A stretch of DNA of 64,000 bases from Stagnihabitans lacustris. Lineage in GTDB: Bacteria > Pseudomonadota > Alphaproteobacteria > Rhodobacterales > Rhodobacteraceae. The notes below the pieces were generated by a model. The model searched no databases, was not told the origin of the DNA, and saw nothing but the letters and a program-made list of their open reading frames with translations. Below, one piece after another: positions 1 to 9,431 of this stretch (its first letter is position 1; each line of letters opens with the position of its first letter). The stretch lies in contig NZ_JAPDGS010000003.1 in NCBI RefSeq assembly GCF_025950525.1, positions 456,813 to 520,812 of the forward strand, read 5' to 3'. Both the position numbers and the translations under genes were made by a program.

Positions 1-1084
1 TTTCGCGCTGGCCCTCGCCCGCGCGGTTCACGACGCCGAGGCAGTAATCCAGCACCGCTTCGTGAAACAGCCGGTGATCGGCGTTCAGACGATAGGGCGC
101 GTCGGTGGACATGTGGCGCGGGAAGGTGCGGCCCTCGTCCCATTCCGGCGTCGTCACATCGACGCGGCGGCGCTGGACGAAATGGCGGGCCAGGCGTTCG
201 CGGTATTTCGCGTCGTCGAAACGCGCCACGGCGAAATCGGGATGGATCAGCGAAAGAAGGCGCGAAAAGGCTTCTTCGTCGCCCGAATGCGGCGTGGCGG
301 TCAGCAGGAGAAGGGCGCGCTGTTCCTTTCGCACCAGACCTTGCAACAGGGCAAATCGCTGGTGGCGACCCTGGGTCGTGCCGGTGCAGGAATGCGCCTC
401 GTCGACAATGACGAAATCCGGGCAGGCGCGGGCAAAATCCTCGCGGCGCTTTTCCGCCTTGATGTAGTCCAGCGACACGACCGTGAAGGGATTGGCGCTG
501 AACAGCGTCTGATCCAGTGGCAAGCCCCGCTCCAGCCGCGCGGCGGAGGAGGAGGTCACGGCAACCGCATCTATGCCAAAGCGGTTCTTCAGCTCTCGCA
601 CCCATTGTTCCACCAGATGCGGCGGACACAGGACGGCAAAGGCATCTACCTCGCCCCGGTCGATCAACTCGCGCAGGATCAACCCCGCCTCGATCGTCTT
701 GCCGATCCCCACGTCATCGGCAATCAACAGCCGCGGCACGGGCAGGCGCAGCGCCATCATCAGGGGGACAAGCTGATAGCCCCGCGGCTCGAAGGTCAGG
801 TGGGCGGCAGAGCGGAAGGGACCCGCGCCCCGCCGCAGGGTCAGGCGCAAGGCATCCGCCAGAAGTCCAGCACGCTCCGACCTCGTGGGGATGGCATCCA
901 CCGGCAGGTCGAAGCGGGCGGGTTTGACCTCGGTGATCTCCAACCTTGGGTCCAACAGAACGGCATCCTCTTCGCTGCCCGACAGGGGGCGCAACGCCAA
1001 GAGGTGATCCGCGGGCGAGGGCAAAGCCACCCATTCGCGGCCACGGGCGAAAACCAGGTCTCCAGGCGAGAAACGATGTCCCAT
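1..1084 (-). CDS. DrmD-like SNF2-family helicase, 3' part cut off by window edge
   Basis: Only the first ~361 codons are visible; the gene runs off the left edge. The start ATG (1082-1084) follows an AAGGA ribosome site lying in the last codons of the upstream helicase gene, 3 bases away. Seen: Walker A ADDVGIGKT at residues 122-130, CPPHLVEQW near 153-161, VDEAH at 227-231 and LTATPHSG at 261-268. This is a superfamily-2 SNF2-type ATPase. The pattern of a long N-terminal region, then FEPRGYQLVPLMMALR, then Walker A resembles DrmD of class 1 DISARM anti-phage systems as I remember it. It is expected to translocate on DNA with the DUF1998 helicase encoded just upstream. Family membership is by eye; the C-terminal helicase half cannot be seen. 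Confidence 0.85.
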   Translation of the reverse strand, partial: MGHRFSPGDLVFARGREWVALPSPADHLLALRPLSGSEEDAVLLDPRLEITEVKPARFDLPVDAIPTRSERAGLLADALRLTLRRGAGPFRSAAHLTFEPRGYQLVPLMMALRLPVPRLLIADDVGIGKTIEAGLILRELIDRGEVDAFAVLCPPHLVEQWVRELKNRFGIDAVAVTSSSAARLERGLPLDQTLFSANPFTVVSLDYIKAEKRREDFARACPDFVIVDEAHSCTGTTQGRHQRFALLQGLVRKEQRALLLLTATPHSGDEEAFSRLLSLIHPDFAVARFDDAKYRERLARHFVQRRRVDVTTPEWDEGRTFPRHMSTDAPYRLNADHRLFHEAVLDYCLGVVNRAGEGQRE

Positions 1085-1087
1085 GGG

Positions 1088-4000
1088 TCAGTCCTTCAAC
1101 AGATCGGCGAGGCCGGGGGGCAGGTCATCCCCGGTCTGGGCAAGAAGTGTCCAGCCGCGCTCGTCGGCCTCGGCCTGGGCTTCGGGCGGGATCGGGGCGG
1201 GGAAAAGCGCCAGGCGGTGGCTGCGCCAGGCCGTCAGCGAGAGCCCGGCCAGGGTCAGTGGCTTGTTGTCAGGCGGGGGGATATCGCCCATGGGGGCCGC
1301 CTTGGCCTCGGGACGCAGGTCCCCCCGCGCCAAAGCGATCAGCAAGGCGCGGACTTCGGTGTCGGTGCGGTCGATCAACTCGTGATCGGGCTGGTTGAAG
1401 TAAGACAAAAGGCAGCGATAGCAGCCCTTGACGCAGGGCACATCGGTTTCGACCAAAAGGCTGGCATCCTTGGCCGCGATGGCCGCCTCGATCCCGTCCA
1501 GGTGCATGATTTTCAGCGCTTCGCGGGCGAGCGCGGGCAGGACGGAAGGGTCCTGGGCCAGACGCGCCAGGACACCGGCGCCGCCTTCGGTCGCCTCGTA
1601 AAACAAAAGCGCCCGGCGGTCGGTGCGGGCGGGCAGAGGCTCGCCCAGCATCTCGCCCTCTTCCAGCTGGAAGCTGCGCTCGATGGCGCGCAACAGCGCC
1701 TGTTGCACGGTCGCCATGACCCCCGCCGAGGGCGGTTTGCCGGCAAACCGCAGGTGCAGCGCGTTCTTGTTGTCCTTGACGATGGGGACGATGCGCAGCG
1801 CCTTGGCCTGGTCGGGAGCTGCGGCAGGTTCTTCTTCGCCTTCGCCGGGCAGGGCCACCCAGCGGCCCGATTGCGGATCAATGCCAAAGCCCGTGAGGTC
1901 CTTGTTGGCGCGCCGTTTCAGGCCGAGGTTCAATCGGCTGATCTCGGCACCCTGGCCATATTGCAGCGCCAAAAGCGGCGCGCCATCGGCATGGACCTGC
2001 GCCTTCCAGGTGTCGCGCCGCCCATCGCGCAAGGCCCAGGCGAAGACGGTCTGGATCTCGAAGCCCTGGCGGACACGCTCTTCGTCGTTGGCGGTGATGC
2101 GATCTGCCGGCAGGGTTTCGACATTGTCGATGCGCAGGGCCTTTTTGATCTCGGGCGCGCCGACCAACGGCGTGCCGCAGGCGTGGCAAAGCTCGCGGTC
2201 GTCCTCATGCGCGGCGCCGCACTCCGGGCAAATGATGATCCGCTGCGTCGACAGCGAGGTCCCGTCATCCGAAGCCGCCCCGGGCGCCAGTTTCGCGCGG
2301 TGCACGCGGTAGGCGCGGCCTTCATGATAGATCAGGCTGCGAGGTCCGAATTCCGAAATCGCCAAAAAGCGGGCGCGTTGCAAGAAGGCACCTGCGCCAC
2401 CCGCGCCGGGAACCCAGGCGTAAAGTGGCAGGCGGGGGAAGTTGTAGCCCGGCAGGAAGCCCTCGGTTGCAAGATAGCGGTAAGAATAGAAATCCGACCC
2501 ATTGCTTTGCTTGCCCTGTTCCAGGATCCCCAGCTGTTCATTGGCCTGGGCCTGGGCCGCCTTGATCCTTTGGCGGTCGGCACCCGAAAGCCCGGTCTGC
2601 ATCGACCGGTCGTTGGCTTGCTTCAACTGTTCTTGGGCGCTGCCATAAAGCCCGCGCCAGCGGTCGAAGGCGTGGTCGAGCATCCTGGGCGCCTCGGCCG
2701 CCACCCGGGCCACGAAGGCTTGCGCGTCCTCCATCCAGGGCGGCAGGGTCTCGCCCATCACCTGGGTCAGGACGCGGGTCATGGCGGGGATCGCCTTGGC
2801 AGGAAGCTCGGGCGCCTGGGCCGTTGCTGCGATCTCGGCGCGCAGGGGGGCGCCGGGAAGCGTCAGGTCCAGGATATGCGGGATGTCGGCGGCCAGGACC
2901 AGACCCGCTTCGGCCATCCACACGGCATGCAGATGCGAGGTGATCAGCTGTTCGTTCGTGATGTCCAACGCGGGCGCCCGGACAGAGCCCGCAACCATGG
3001 CCTGCCGGTCGTTGAAGAAATACTGGTCATGCGGGCTTTGCGCCGCGCAATAGGTGACGACCAACGCCGCCTGGCCGGAGCGCCCGGCCCGACCTGCGCG
3101 CTGGGCATAATTGGCCGGTGTCGGCGGCACGTTGCGCAGATAGACCGCATTCAGGGCGGAGATATCCACCCCAAGCTCCATGGTGGGCGAACAAAAGAGC
3201 GCGGGAAGGAAGCTTTCGGCCTCGCGGTCGGGCGCCAGTTCGGCCAGGTTCTTGGGGTCTTTCAGATAGGCAAGATCGGCGGTCTCGCGGCGGAACCGCG
3301 CCTCACGCCATTGCCGCAGCTTTTGCGTGACCTGGGCTGTGTGTTCCCGACCCTCGAACCCAAGGAAACGCTCTTCGCCGCGGCCAAGCCCCCCTGCGAT
3401 ACCGGTGTAAAGGTCATGGAAATAGGCGTTGCCCTTGGTGGTTGGATCGGCCAGCGCTGGCCCGGGCACCAGCCGCACCGCGGAGGGGGCCAACTGCCAG
3501 CCCGGGAGGTCAAGGCCGGTCATGACATCGGTCAAGAGGCCATATTCGCGCAGAAGCGCAAGCAGGCGCTCGACCATGTCCAGGTAATCGTCGGCTTTCA
3601 GCTTTTCGCCGAACCATTTCGCCTGATTGATCGCCTTGCCGATCCGCGACCTTGCCCCGCCACGCAGGATCGTCACCTCGTCGCGCAGCCGCGTATCGGC
3701 CTTGCCGGGCGGGTTCAGGATCAGCGCAGAGGCCTGGCGCGGGTCCTGGTCACGCTCCATCGACCAAGGGCTGCGCAGTTCGTGGCGGGATTTCTGCGCC
3801 AAGGGGTCAAGATGCAGCGGGTTCAGGTCCTCGGTCTGCACGGCCAAGGCTTCCAGCATGACATCCAGCGCCGCCCGACAAAATGCCTTGCGGGCCTCGG
3901 GCTTCAGCGCGCCCAGTGCCGGGTGAACCGCGTCAAAGCGTGCTGTCTCGTGGCACAGGTCAGCCAAGGCAGGGTAGTCGACCCCGATCAGCTTCAGGAC

Positions 4001-6181
4001 CGAAAGGCTGGGGTTGGTAAAGCGCCAGCCGCGCCGCAGGTCGGTCCAGACCAGGTGCGACAGGACGCGGGTCAGCGTCTTTTCGGCATCCAGCCGCGCC
4101 TGACCGAGTTTTTCGGGTTCAGCCATCCAATAGCCGCGCCGGGCCGCATTTTGGCTGGTGAAGCCCAGCGCCTTGGCGACACGCCGGCCGAAGTCCTCGG
4201 GCTCGAGACCCCCTGTATCCTGAACGGCCCGCAGGATAGCGCCGCGCAACAGGCTGACGAAAAGAAAGTCGTTGAAATGGCCCGCCTGCAGCGCTGCATC
4301 CTGGCGGTTGTCGGTAAAGCCGAGGAGCTTCCGTTTGGCCTCTGGGATCGCTTGGTCGGGATCGTTCAACGCCTCCAGGATCGCGGTGGCAATCGTCGTC
4401 GTGGCAGAGCTGCGCCCCTCGGCCGAGAGGCCGCCCAGTTTCGAACGTTCCCGGGAATTGGGCGAGGGCTGGTCGTGGCAGGCGGGGCAAAAGGCAAAGC
4501 GGCCGGGCAGGAACCAGAAAGGCTGACCTTCATCCGTGATCCTTCCGTCGGGGGTGACGTTCTGCGCCAAGGGCACGCGGTCCCGGCGGGAGGGTTTCAC
4601 CGCCGGGCCGGAGGGGCGGAGCTCTTGCCAATCCTCGGGCAGGCTGGTCGCAGAGCCGTCGAAAAGCTGGTCCTCCGTGCCTTTGGGCATCAGATAGCCC
4701 GCAACCACCTCTCCGTCGTTGCGGGGCTCTTCGTCGATGGGCCGGGGCAAATAGATCGCCTGGCCGTCCTCTTCGGCGCGGGTGACCGGGTAGAATTCCT
4801 GGCCGCACTCCCGGCAGAAACGCGCAGTATAAAGGCGGTCGGTCGGCGCCTTGGGGTCGTTCAGCTGCCCTTCGAGGTAAACGTTGCGCGGCGCGGGCCG
4901 CAGGGTCGTGAAGACCTCGCCCGAGCCCGAGATGAAACGGTGCAGCTTGAAGGCCAGGAAGGCGCGGTCATGGGTGCCACCGCGGGCGTGCTCTGGCAGC
5001 GAGGCGCGGGTCAGGAAGGCTTCAAGCGCGGGTCGGCAGGTCTGGGCCGGGATGCCCGAGGCCTGGGACAGCAGCGTCACCGCGTCCCCGAAGGCCACCG
5101 GTTTGCGCCGCTTCAACGCGCCGTCATTGTCCAGACCCAGCGCCATTTCGGACCAGATCGCCAAGGGGTGTTGGCGCAAGACCGCATCTGGCAAGTGATC
5201 GGGCAGGGGACCCATGGCCGCCGCAAGGTAGGGCATCACCTTTTCCAGCGAGATCGCGTCATCGGTTGCTCGCCGCAGGCTTTCGCCGATCACCGCATCC
5301 ACGCCGATGTCGGCGCCGAAGATCTTGGAGGCGACAGCGGCCACGGTGGCCTGAATCTCGACCTCGCGTCCTTCGTTGGCCATGGTGGCAGAGGTCCCGA
5401 TCGACAGCGCCTTTGCCCCGGTCCGGTCGCGCAGCCGCCTCACCAAGACCGCGACATCCGCCCCCTGGCGGCCACGATAGGTGTGCAGTTCATCCAGGAC
5501 AATGAAGCGCAGGCCCTTGGCATTGGCGATGACGGTCTTATCCTGCGCATCTTGCCGGGTCAGCAGCAGTTCCAGCATCATGAAGTTCGTCAGCAGGATA
5601 TCGGGCGGATTGGCCGCTGCGGCTTGACGTTCTTCGGCATTCTCCTGGCCGGTATAGCGGGCGACGGTCGGACGGATGTCGTCGGGCAGGCCAGACTCGG
5701 TCAGGAACTTGTTGACCTCGCCCAGCTGGCTGTTGGCCAGGGCATTCATCGGATAGACGATGATCGCCCGGGTCTTGGCGCCCTCGCCGGCCTTGCGGGC
5801 GCGGATGCAGGCATCGATGATCGGCACGAAAAAGCACAGGCTTTTGCCCGAGCCGGTGCCGGTCGTCACCACAAGGCTTTTCCCCTGTGCCGCGGTAGAG
5901 ATCGCCTGTTCCTGATGCAGGTGAAAGGTAAAGGGCGCGCCGCCCGCCCGAAAGACCTGCGCCGTCTCGGGCAGGATCACCCCAGAATCGGCCAGTTCAT
6001 CCGAGGTTTTGCCCCGTTTGAAGGCCGGGTTCAGCGACAAGAGCGCGTCGGGCCAAAAGCGGCCCTCGGCATATTGTGCATCGACGGCGGAGGCGATGTC
6101 GGGCGCGCGGATCGTGCTGAAAGAGCGGGAGAAGCCCTGGTAGCTCTCAAGGACCTTGCGGTCGAGGTCAAAGGCCTTCAC
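1088..6181 (-). CDS. Large DEAD/DEAH helicase with C-terminal DUF1998-type zinc module (DISARM/Druantia-like)
   Basis: This is a 1697-residue superfamily-2 helicase. Seen: TGTGSGKS Walker A at residues 107-114, a DELH box at 230-233 followed by TYRGRQGADVA, GTSATM at 262-267, and a C-terminal helicase core with ELGVDIS and QRAGRAGRSGQ near residue 1030. Cysteine pairs occur near 457 (CRECG), 565 (CPACH) and 1316 (CPECG). A terminal CVKGCYRCLLSYFNQPDH block near 1580 is the hallmark of DUF1998/MZB modules. Such giant DUF1998 helicases are core parts of DISARM (DrmA/DrmB) and Druantia (DruE) defence, and here both parts sit in one chain. The start is GTG (6179-6181), which overlaps the stop of an upstream open frame as GTGA. 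It is cotranscribed with the SNF2 helicase 3 bases downstream. Confidence 0.9.
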   Translation of the reverse strand: MKAFDLDRKVLESYQGFSRSFSTIRAPDIASAVDAQYAEGRFWPDALLSLNPAFKRGKTSDELADSGVILPETAQVFRAGGAPFTFHLHQEQAISTAAQGKSLVVTTGTGSGKSLCFFVPIIDACIRARKAGEGAKTRAIIVYPMNALANSQLGEVNKFLTESGLPDDIRPTVARYTGQENAEERQAAAANPPDILLTNFMMLELLLTRQDAQDKTVIANAKGLRFIVLDELHTYRGRQGADVAVLVRRLRDRTGAKALSIGTSATMANEGREVEIQATVAAVASKIFGADIGVDAVIGESLRRATDDAISLEKVMPYLAAAMGPLPDHLPDAVLRQHPLAIWSEMALGLDNDGALKRRKPVAFGDAVTLLSQASGIPAQTCRPALEAFLTRASLPEHARGGTHDRAFLAFKLHRFISGSGEVFTTLRPAPRNVYLEGQLNDPKAPTDRLYTARFCRECGQEFYPVTRAEEDGQAIYLPRPIDEEPRNDGEVVAGYLMPKGTEDQLFDGSATSLPEDWQELRPSGPAVKPSRRDRVPLAQNVTPDGRITDEGQPFWFLPGRFAFCPACHDQPSPNSRERSKLGGLSAEGRSSATTTIATAILEALNDPDQAIPEAKRKLLGFTDNRQDAALQAGHFNDFLFVSLLRGAILRAVQDTGGLEPEDFGRRVAKALGFTSQNAARRGYWMAEPEKLGQARLDAEKTLTRVLSHLVWTDLRRGWRFTNPSLSVLKLIGVDYPALADLCHETARFDAVHPALGALKPEARKAFCRAALDVMLEALAVQTEDLNPLHLDPLAQKSRHELRSPWSMERDQDPRQASALILNPPGKADTRLRDEVTILRGGARSRIGKAINQAKWFGEKLKADDYLDMVERLLALLREYGLLTDVMTGLDLPGWQLAPSAVRLVPGPALADPTTKGNAYFHDLYTGIAGGLGRGEERFLGFEGREHTAQVTQKLRQWREARFRRETADLAYLKDPKNLAELAPDREAESFLPALFCSPTMELGVDISALNAVYLRNVPPTPANYAQRAGRAGRSGQAALVVTYCAAQSPHDQYFFNDRQAMVAGSVRAPALDITNEQLITSHLHAVWMAEAGLVLAADIPHILDLTLPGAPLRAEIAATAQAPELPAKAIPAMTRVLTQVMGETLPPWMEDAQAFVARVAAEAPRMLDHAFDRWRGLYGSAQEQLKQANDRSMQTGLSGADRQRIKAAQAQANEQLGILEQGKQSNGSDFYSYRYLATEGFLPGYNFPRLPLYAWVPGAGGAGAFLQRARFLAISEFGPRSLIYHEGRAYRVHRAKLAPGAASDDGTSLSTQRIIICPECGAAHEDDRELCHACGTPLVGAPEIKKALRIDNVETLPADRITANDEERVRQGFEIQTVFAWALRDGRRDTWKAQVHADGAPLLALQYGQGAEISRLNLGLKRRANKDLTGFGIDPQSGRWVALPGEGEEEPAAAPDQAKALRIVPIVKDNKNALHLRFAGKPPSAGVMATVQQALLRAIERSFQLEEGEMLGEPLPARTDRRALLFYEATEGGAGVLARLAQDPSVLPALAREALKIMHLDGIEAAIAAKDASLLVETDVPCVKGCYRCLLSYFNQPDHELIDRTDTEVRALLIALARGDLRPEAKAAPMGDIPPPDNKPLTLAGLSLTAWRSHRLALFPAPIPPEAQAEADERGWTLLAQTGDDLPPGLADLLKD

Positions 6182-6309
6182 GGTAAAATCCCCCAGATAT
6201 CAATCCCCTCTGGGATATGAGCCCAGAGCCGGTCGCCGCGCAACCCCTCGTTGAAGGCCGCGCGGAACGTGCGACCGTTTCTGTCACCCAAGGCCTGGGC
6301 GGGCTTGGA
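6178..6309 (-). pseudogene. Probable 3' remnant of a gene that preceded the DUF1998 helicase
   Basis: A 43-codon open frame with a coding-like base pattern (mostly G/C at third positions in its first half) ends in TGA at 6178-6180. It overlaps the GTG start of the helicase as GTGA, the usual arrangement of coupled operon genes. It includes GRTFRAAFNEGLRGDRLW. An in-frame TGA lies immediately upstream of the frame, and the sequence beyond it shows no continuation. I infer the tail of a lost operon member, possibly another defence gene, left after a deletion. The family is not recognised. It could alternatively be a very short real gene using the TTG or another weak start near 6290. Confidence 0.45.
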
Positions 6310-6606
6310 TCAGGGCATCTTGCCCGGCATTGCTGATGGCTGCTCGTGTGATTGTTGAAAGACAGGCCTCCGGTGCGCGAACGTGTCTTCCCGGATGCCC
6401 CTTCGGTACATGGCTACGAAGCGCAAGAGCGCTCCGGCTTGGCAATGGATTGACTTCTCGGGGCGATCAAGGTTCGTATCGCTCTCCTGAAACGCCTCAC
6501 AGCCCTCGACATCCATTTCACGAAGGTCATTGGGTAAGGCAGTCCCCCAAAAGCAAAGGTGCGGCCGTCAGACGATTTGCGCAATGAAGTCGGTCGCTGG
6601 CGCGGG
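6310..6606. other. Non-coding stretch between helicase operon and membrane protein gene
   Basis: No convincing gene is seen on either strand. The short open frames here lack a ribosome site and coding-like composition. Base composition looks less GC-rich than the flanking core genes. The stretch probably holds the scar of the deletion proposed upstream of the helicase and may supply the promoter now used by the helicase pair. Confidence 0.4.
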
Positions 6607-7356
6607 CTAGTTGCGCGCAAGAAATGGCGTCACGGCTACGATCTCTGCCTCGAGCCAGGTGAGGAATTCCGGGCCAGCCAGCTTGAGAACTTCGGCCCGC
6701 AGCAGCGGGTCTTCCGTCACAGCCTTTACCGCCGCCACGAATTCCTTGCGGTAGGCGGCCAGTTCATCGAAAGCCCAAGAGCGAATGGCGGAATTGTTGG
6801 GCAAGCGGATTGGCGTTTGTCTTTCCACGAGCCGCGGCCAAGGGCTACGTTCCGTCTCTGATGCCGACGCCTCTTCCATCCTCGCCAATACCTCGCTGTA
6901 TATTTGGCGAAAGCGCAAACTACCCTTTAACCTTCTTTCGATGTCGGCCGATTGCCGGGCTACCCTAAAGGTTGCTTCGACATGTGATCGCTGATCCTGA
7001 AATTGGGCAGAGAAGCTGACCTTAGCCTTGGCCTCCTGCATCGCCGCCTCAACGGCCTCTGCCCCGCTTTCGATCACCGATACGAAGGCGGCCAATCCAG
7101 CTGCGGGCGTTGCGCGCTCGGCCTTGAGCGAGAGCGCCACAGGTTCAGCCTCTGCGACGGTTTCTTTTGGCAGCATCAAGCCCACAGGAATCCAGATCGT
7201 CGCCAGTTGCAAAAGGACCAGCGGGCCGAAATACAGCATCGCCAGCGTCCAAAGTGTCCAGAGGATAGCCACGATCGAAAGGGCTGTGGTCGAAAACAGC
7301 CGCGCAATGACCAAAGTGGCAAGGATCAAGAGCTGCCAGCCGAGAATGAGTTCCAT
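6607..7356 (-). CDS. Membrane-anchored helical protein, paralogue of the DarT-like protein at 10223-11542
   Basis: This is a 249-residue protein of no recognised family. Residues 1-60 form two or three hydrophobic segments, beginning MELILGWQLLILATLVIAR. The rest is a charged helical cytoplasmic region. Both parts match the first ~280 residues of the protein at 10223-11542: MEL-x3-WQL-x-IL-x-TL-x2-AR at the N-terminus, then F-x-AQF-x2-QR, and a final DPLL...FLTWLEAE block. It ends where the other protein continues into a DarT-like domain. The start ATG (7354-7356) was chosen because the paralogue starts at the equivalent MEL; the frame stays open further upstream. Transcription diverges from the DUF262 gene. 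Role unknown; a membrane-localised partner or sensor in defence is an inference. Confidence 0.75.
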   Translation of the reverse strand: MELILGWQLLILATLVIARLFSTTALSIVAILWTLWTLAMLYFGPLVLLQLATIWIPVGLMLPKETVAEAEPVALSLKAERATPAAGLAAFVSVIESGAEAVEAAMQEAKAKVSFSAQFQDQRSHVEATFRVARQSADIERRLKGSLRFRQIYSEVLARMEEASASETERSPWPRLVERQTPIRLPNNSAIRSWAFDELAAYRKEFVAAVKAVTEDPLLRAEVLKLAGPEFLTWLEAEIVAVTPFLARN

Positions 7357-7535
7357 GGGTAAAAACCTGAAAGAAAGAGCCATTGCCTCCTTCGGTTGCA
7401 ATCCAACCGAAATCAGGCGCTTGCATGGCGTTTCAGCAGAGCGCCACGGAAAGTGCAAGCGCACGCCTTGAGGATTGAAGGATTGCGTCTTCGCATGTTA
7501 GCCAAGTCGCACCCTTGTCATTCCCGAGATTTCAG
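7357..7535. promoter_or_regulatory. Divergent promoter region between membrane protein and DUF262 genes
   Basis: These 179 bases separate two gene starts facing away from each other, so they must contain both promoters. No clear operator palindrome was seen. Confidence 0.45.
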
Positions 7536-9431
7536 ATGCCCGTTGCCACGTTCAAGACCAATCCCATCGCCCTCGAAGAACTGCTGAAATCCTGTGGCGC
7601 GGGCAAGATCCAGTTGCCCGATTTCCAACGCAGCTGGGTTTGGGACGAGGATCGGATCAAGGGCCTGATCGCCTCGATCTCGCAGGCCTTCCCGGTTGGC
7701 GCCTTGATGACATTGGACGTCAAGGCGGGCACGGGAACAGGCTTTGCCCGCCGCCCGGTCCAGGGCGCGGCGCCCGAGGCTGCCAGTTTCACGCCCGAAC
7801 AGCTGCTCCTTGATGGCCAACAGCGGATGACCTCGATCTACCAAACTTGCCTGCGGGGCGAGGTCGTGCGCACCGTCACCGCTCGGCAAAAGCTGGTGGA
7901 TCGGTGGTTCTACCTGGATATCCGCAAATGCCTTGACCCGGCAGCCGACCGCGTGGAAGCGGTGGTCTCGGTGCCTGCCGACCGCAAGATCAAGGCTGAT
8001 TTCGACAAGGTCACCAAGCTGGACCTGTCCTCGCCCGCGCTGGAATACGAACAGCTGATGTTTCCGCTGAACCAGGTCTTCGACTGGGACAACTGGCAAG
8101 ACGGTTTCGACATGCACTGGCTGGGCAAGGGCGACACGGCAACCCGAACCCTGTTCCGGACCTTCAAGAACGAGATCCTGCAAAGCTTCAAGGCCTATCA
8201 GGTGCCGGTCATCACGCTGGGGGCCGATACGACCCACGAGGCGGTCTGCCTCGTCTTCGAGAAGGTCAATACCGGTGGCAAGCCGCTGGATGCCTTCGAG
8301 CTGGTGACGGCAATCTATGCCGCCAAAGGGCATCGGCTGCGCGACGACTGGTTGGGGGCGTCCGGCGCGCCGGGGATGCAGACCCGGCTTGCCACCTTTG
8401 GTCATGCCGCCGGTCAGAAGTTCGGTGTGCTGGAAAAGCTTGCACCCACCGATGTCTTGCAGGCCATTGCTCTCCTGCACTCGGCTTGCGAACGTCAGAA
8501 GGCCGAAGCTCAGGACAAGACGGACAAGGATTTGCCGCCGGTCCGCGCCACGCGAGCTTCGCTTCTGGAATTGCCGCTCGACGCCTATCTGACCTGGCGT
8601 GACCCGGTCGAAAAGGGCTTCGAGGCCGCGGCCCGCTTCCTGCGCGAACACCACATTTACCGCGTTCTTGACCTGCCCTATCAGGGCCAACTGGTTCCCA
8701 TGGCCGCCATCTTCGCCACTCTGGGCGATAAGGCCGAACACACTACGGTGCGCGAACGTCTTGCCCGCTGGTTCTGGTGCGGCATCTTTGGCGAGCTTTA
8801 TGGCTCTGCCATCGAGACCCGCTTTGCCAAGGACCTGATGGAGGTGCCCGCCTGGGCGCTGGGCCAAGGGCCGGAGCCCGCCACGATTTTCGACGGACGC
8901 TTCCGCCCCGACCGCCTGCAAACCATGCGCTCCCGTCTGTCGGCCGCCTACAAGGGGATCCACGCCCTCTTGATGGGGGCAAATGCCCGCGATTTCCGGA
9001 CCGGCAAGACCTTTGAAGCCGCCAGCTTCTTTGACGACAATGTCGACATCCACCACATCTTCCCCCAGGCCTGGTGCAAGAAAACGGGGCTCCCCGAAGC
9101 GATTTATGACAGCGTCATCAACAAGACGCCGCTGACCGCCCGGACCAACCGGATCATCGGCGGTCATGCGCCCTCGACCTACCTGCGGCGTTTGGAAAGC
9201 GGCAAAGCCGAGGACGAGGCGGGGCCGGCGCTGGATATCGCACCCGAGGTGCTGGACTCCTATCTGCAAAGCCACCTGATCGCCCCTGGTATGCTGCGCG
9301 CCGATGCCTTCGACGCTTTCATGGCCGATCGCGAACGCCAGCTTCTGGGTCTGATCCAGAAAGCCACCGGCCATCAGATCCTGCAAATTGCCCCGGAAGA
9401 GGGTGAGGAGGCCGACGCCGAAGCCAGCTGA
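7536..9431 (+). CDS. DUF262/DUF1524 (GmrSD-like) protein with HNH-type C-terminus
   Basis: A 631-residue protein. The N-terminus has the DUF262 (ParB/sulfiredoxin-like) signature LPDFQRSWVWDEDRI at residues 27-41 and LLLDGQQRMTSIY near 90. The C-terminus has DIHHIFPQ near 503 followed by NKTPLTARTNR near 528, the HNH-like DUF1524 motif. This architecture is that of GmrSD-type type IV restriction nucleases, which use NTP hydrolysis by DUF262 to cleave modified DNA. The His pair and Asn expected for catalysis are present. ATG at 7536 was chosen over the upstream TTG at 7515 because the conserved part starts directly after it. It lies on the opposite strand to all other genes of the island, between two paralogues. 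The target specificity cannot be read from the sequence. Confidence 0.88.
   Translation: MPVATFKTNPIALEELLKSCGAGKIQLPDFQRSWVWDEDRIKGLIASISQAFPVGALMTLDVKAGTGTGFARRPVQGAAPEAASFTPEQLLLDGQQRMTSIYQTCLRGEVVRTVTARQKLVDRWFYLDIRKCLDPAADRVEAVVSVPADRKIKADFDKVTKLDLSSPALEYEQLMFPLNQVFDWDNWQDGFDMHWLGKGDTATRTLFRTFKNEILQSFKAYQVPVITLGADTTHEAVCLVFEKVNTGGKPLDAFELVTAIYAAKGHRLRDDWLGASGAPGMQTRLATFGHAAGQKFGVLEKLAPTDVLQAIALLHSACERQKAEAQDKTDKDLPPVRATRASLLELPLDAYLTWRDPVEKGFEAAARFLREHHIYRVLDLPYQGQLVPMAAIFATLGDKAEHTTVRERLARWFWCGIFGELYGSAIETRFAKDLMEVPAWALGQGPEPATIFDGRFRPDRLQTMRSRLSAAYKGIHALLMGANARDFRTGKTFEAASFFDDNVDIHHIFPQAWCKKTGLPEAIYDSVINKTPLTARTNRIIGGHAPSTYLRRLESGKAEDEAGPALDIAPEVLDSYLQSHLIAPGMLRADAFDAFMADRERQLLGLIQKATGHQILQIAPEEGEEADAEAS

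Noticed and set aside
62..6220. A 2052-codon open frame on the + strand
   Set aside because: It is antisense to the two helicases, has no family motifs and a composition typical of high-GC shadow frames.
7518..9386. A 622-codon open frame on the - strand
   Set aside because: Exactly antisense to the DUF262 gene, whose motifs are clear.
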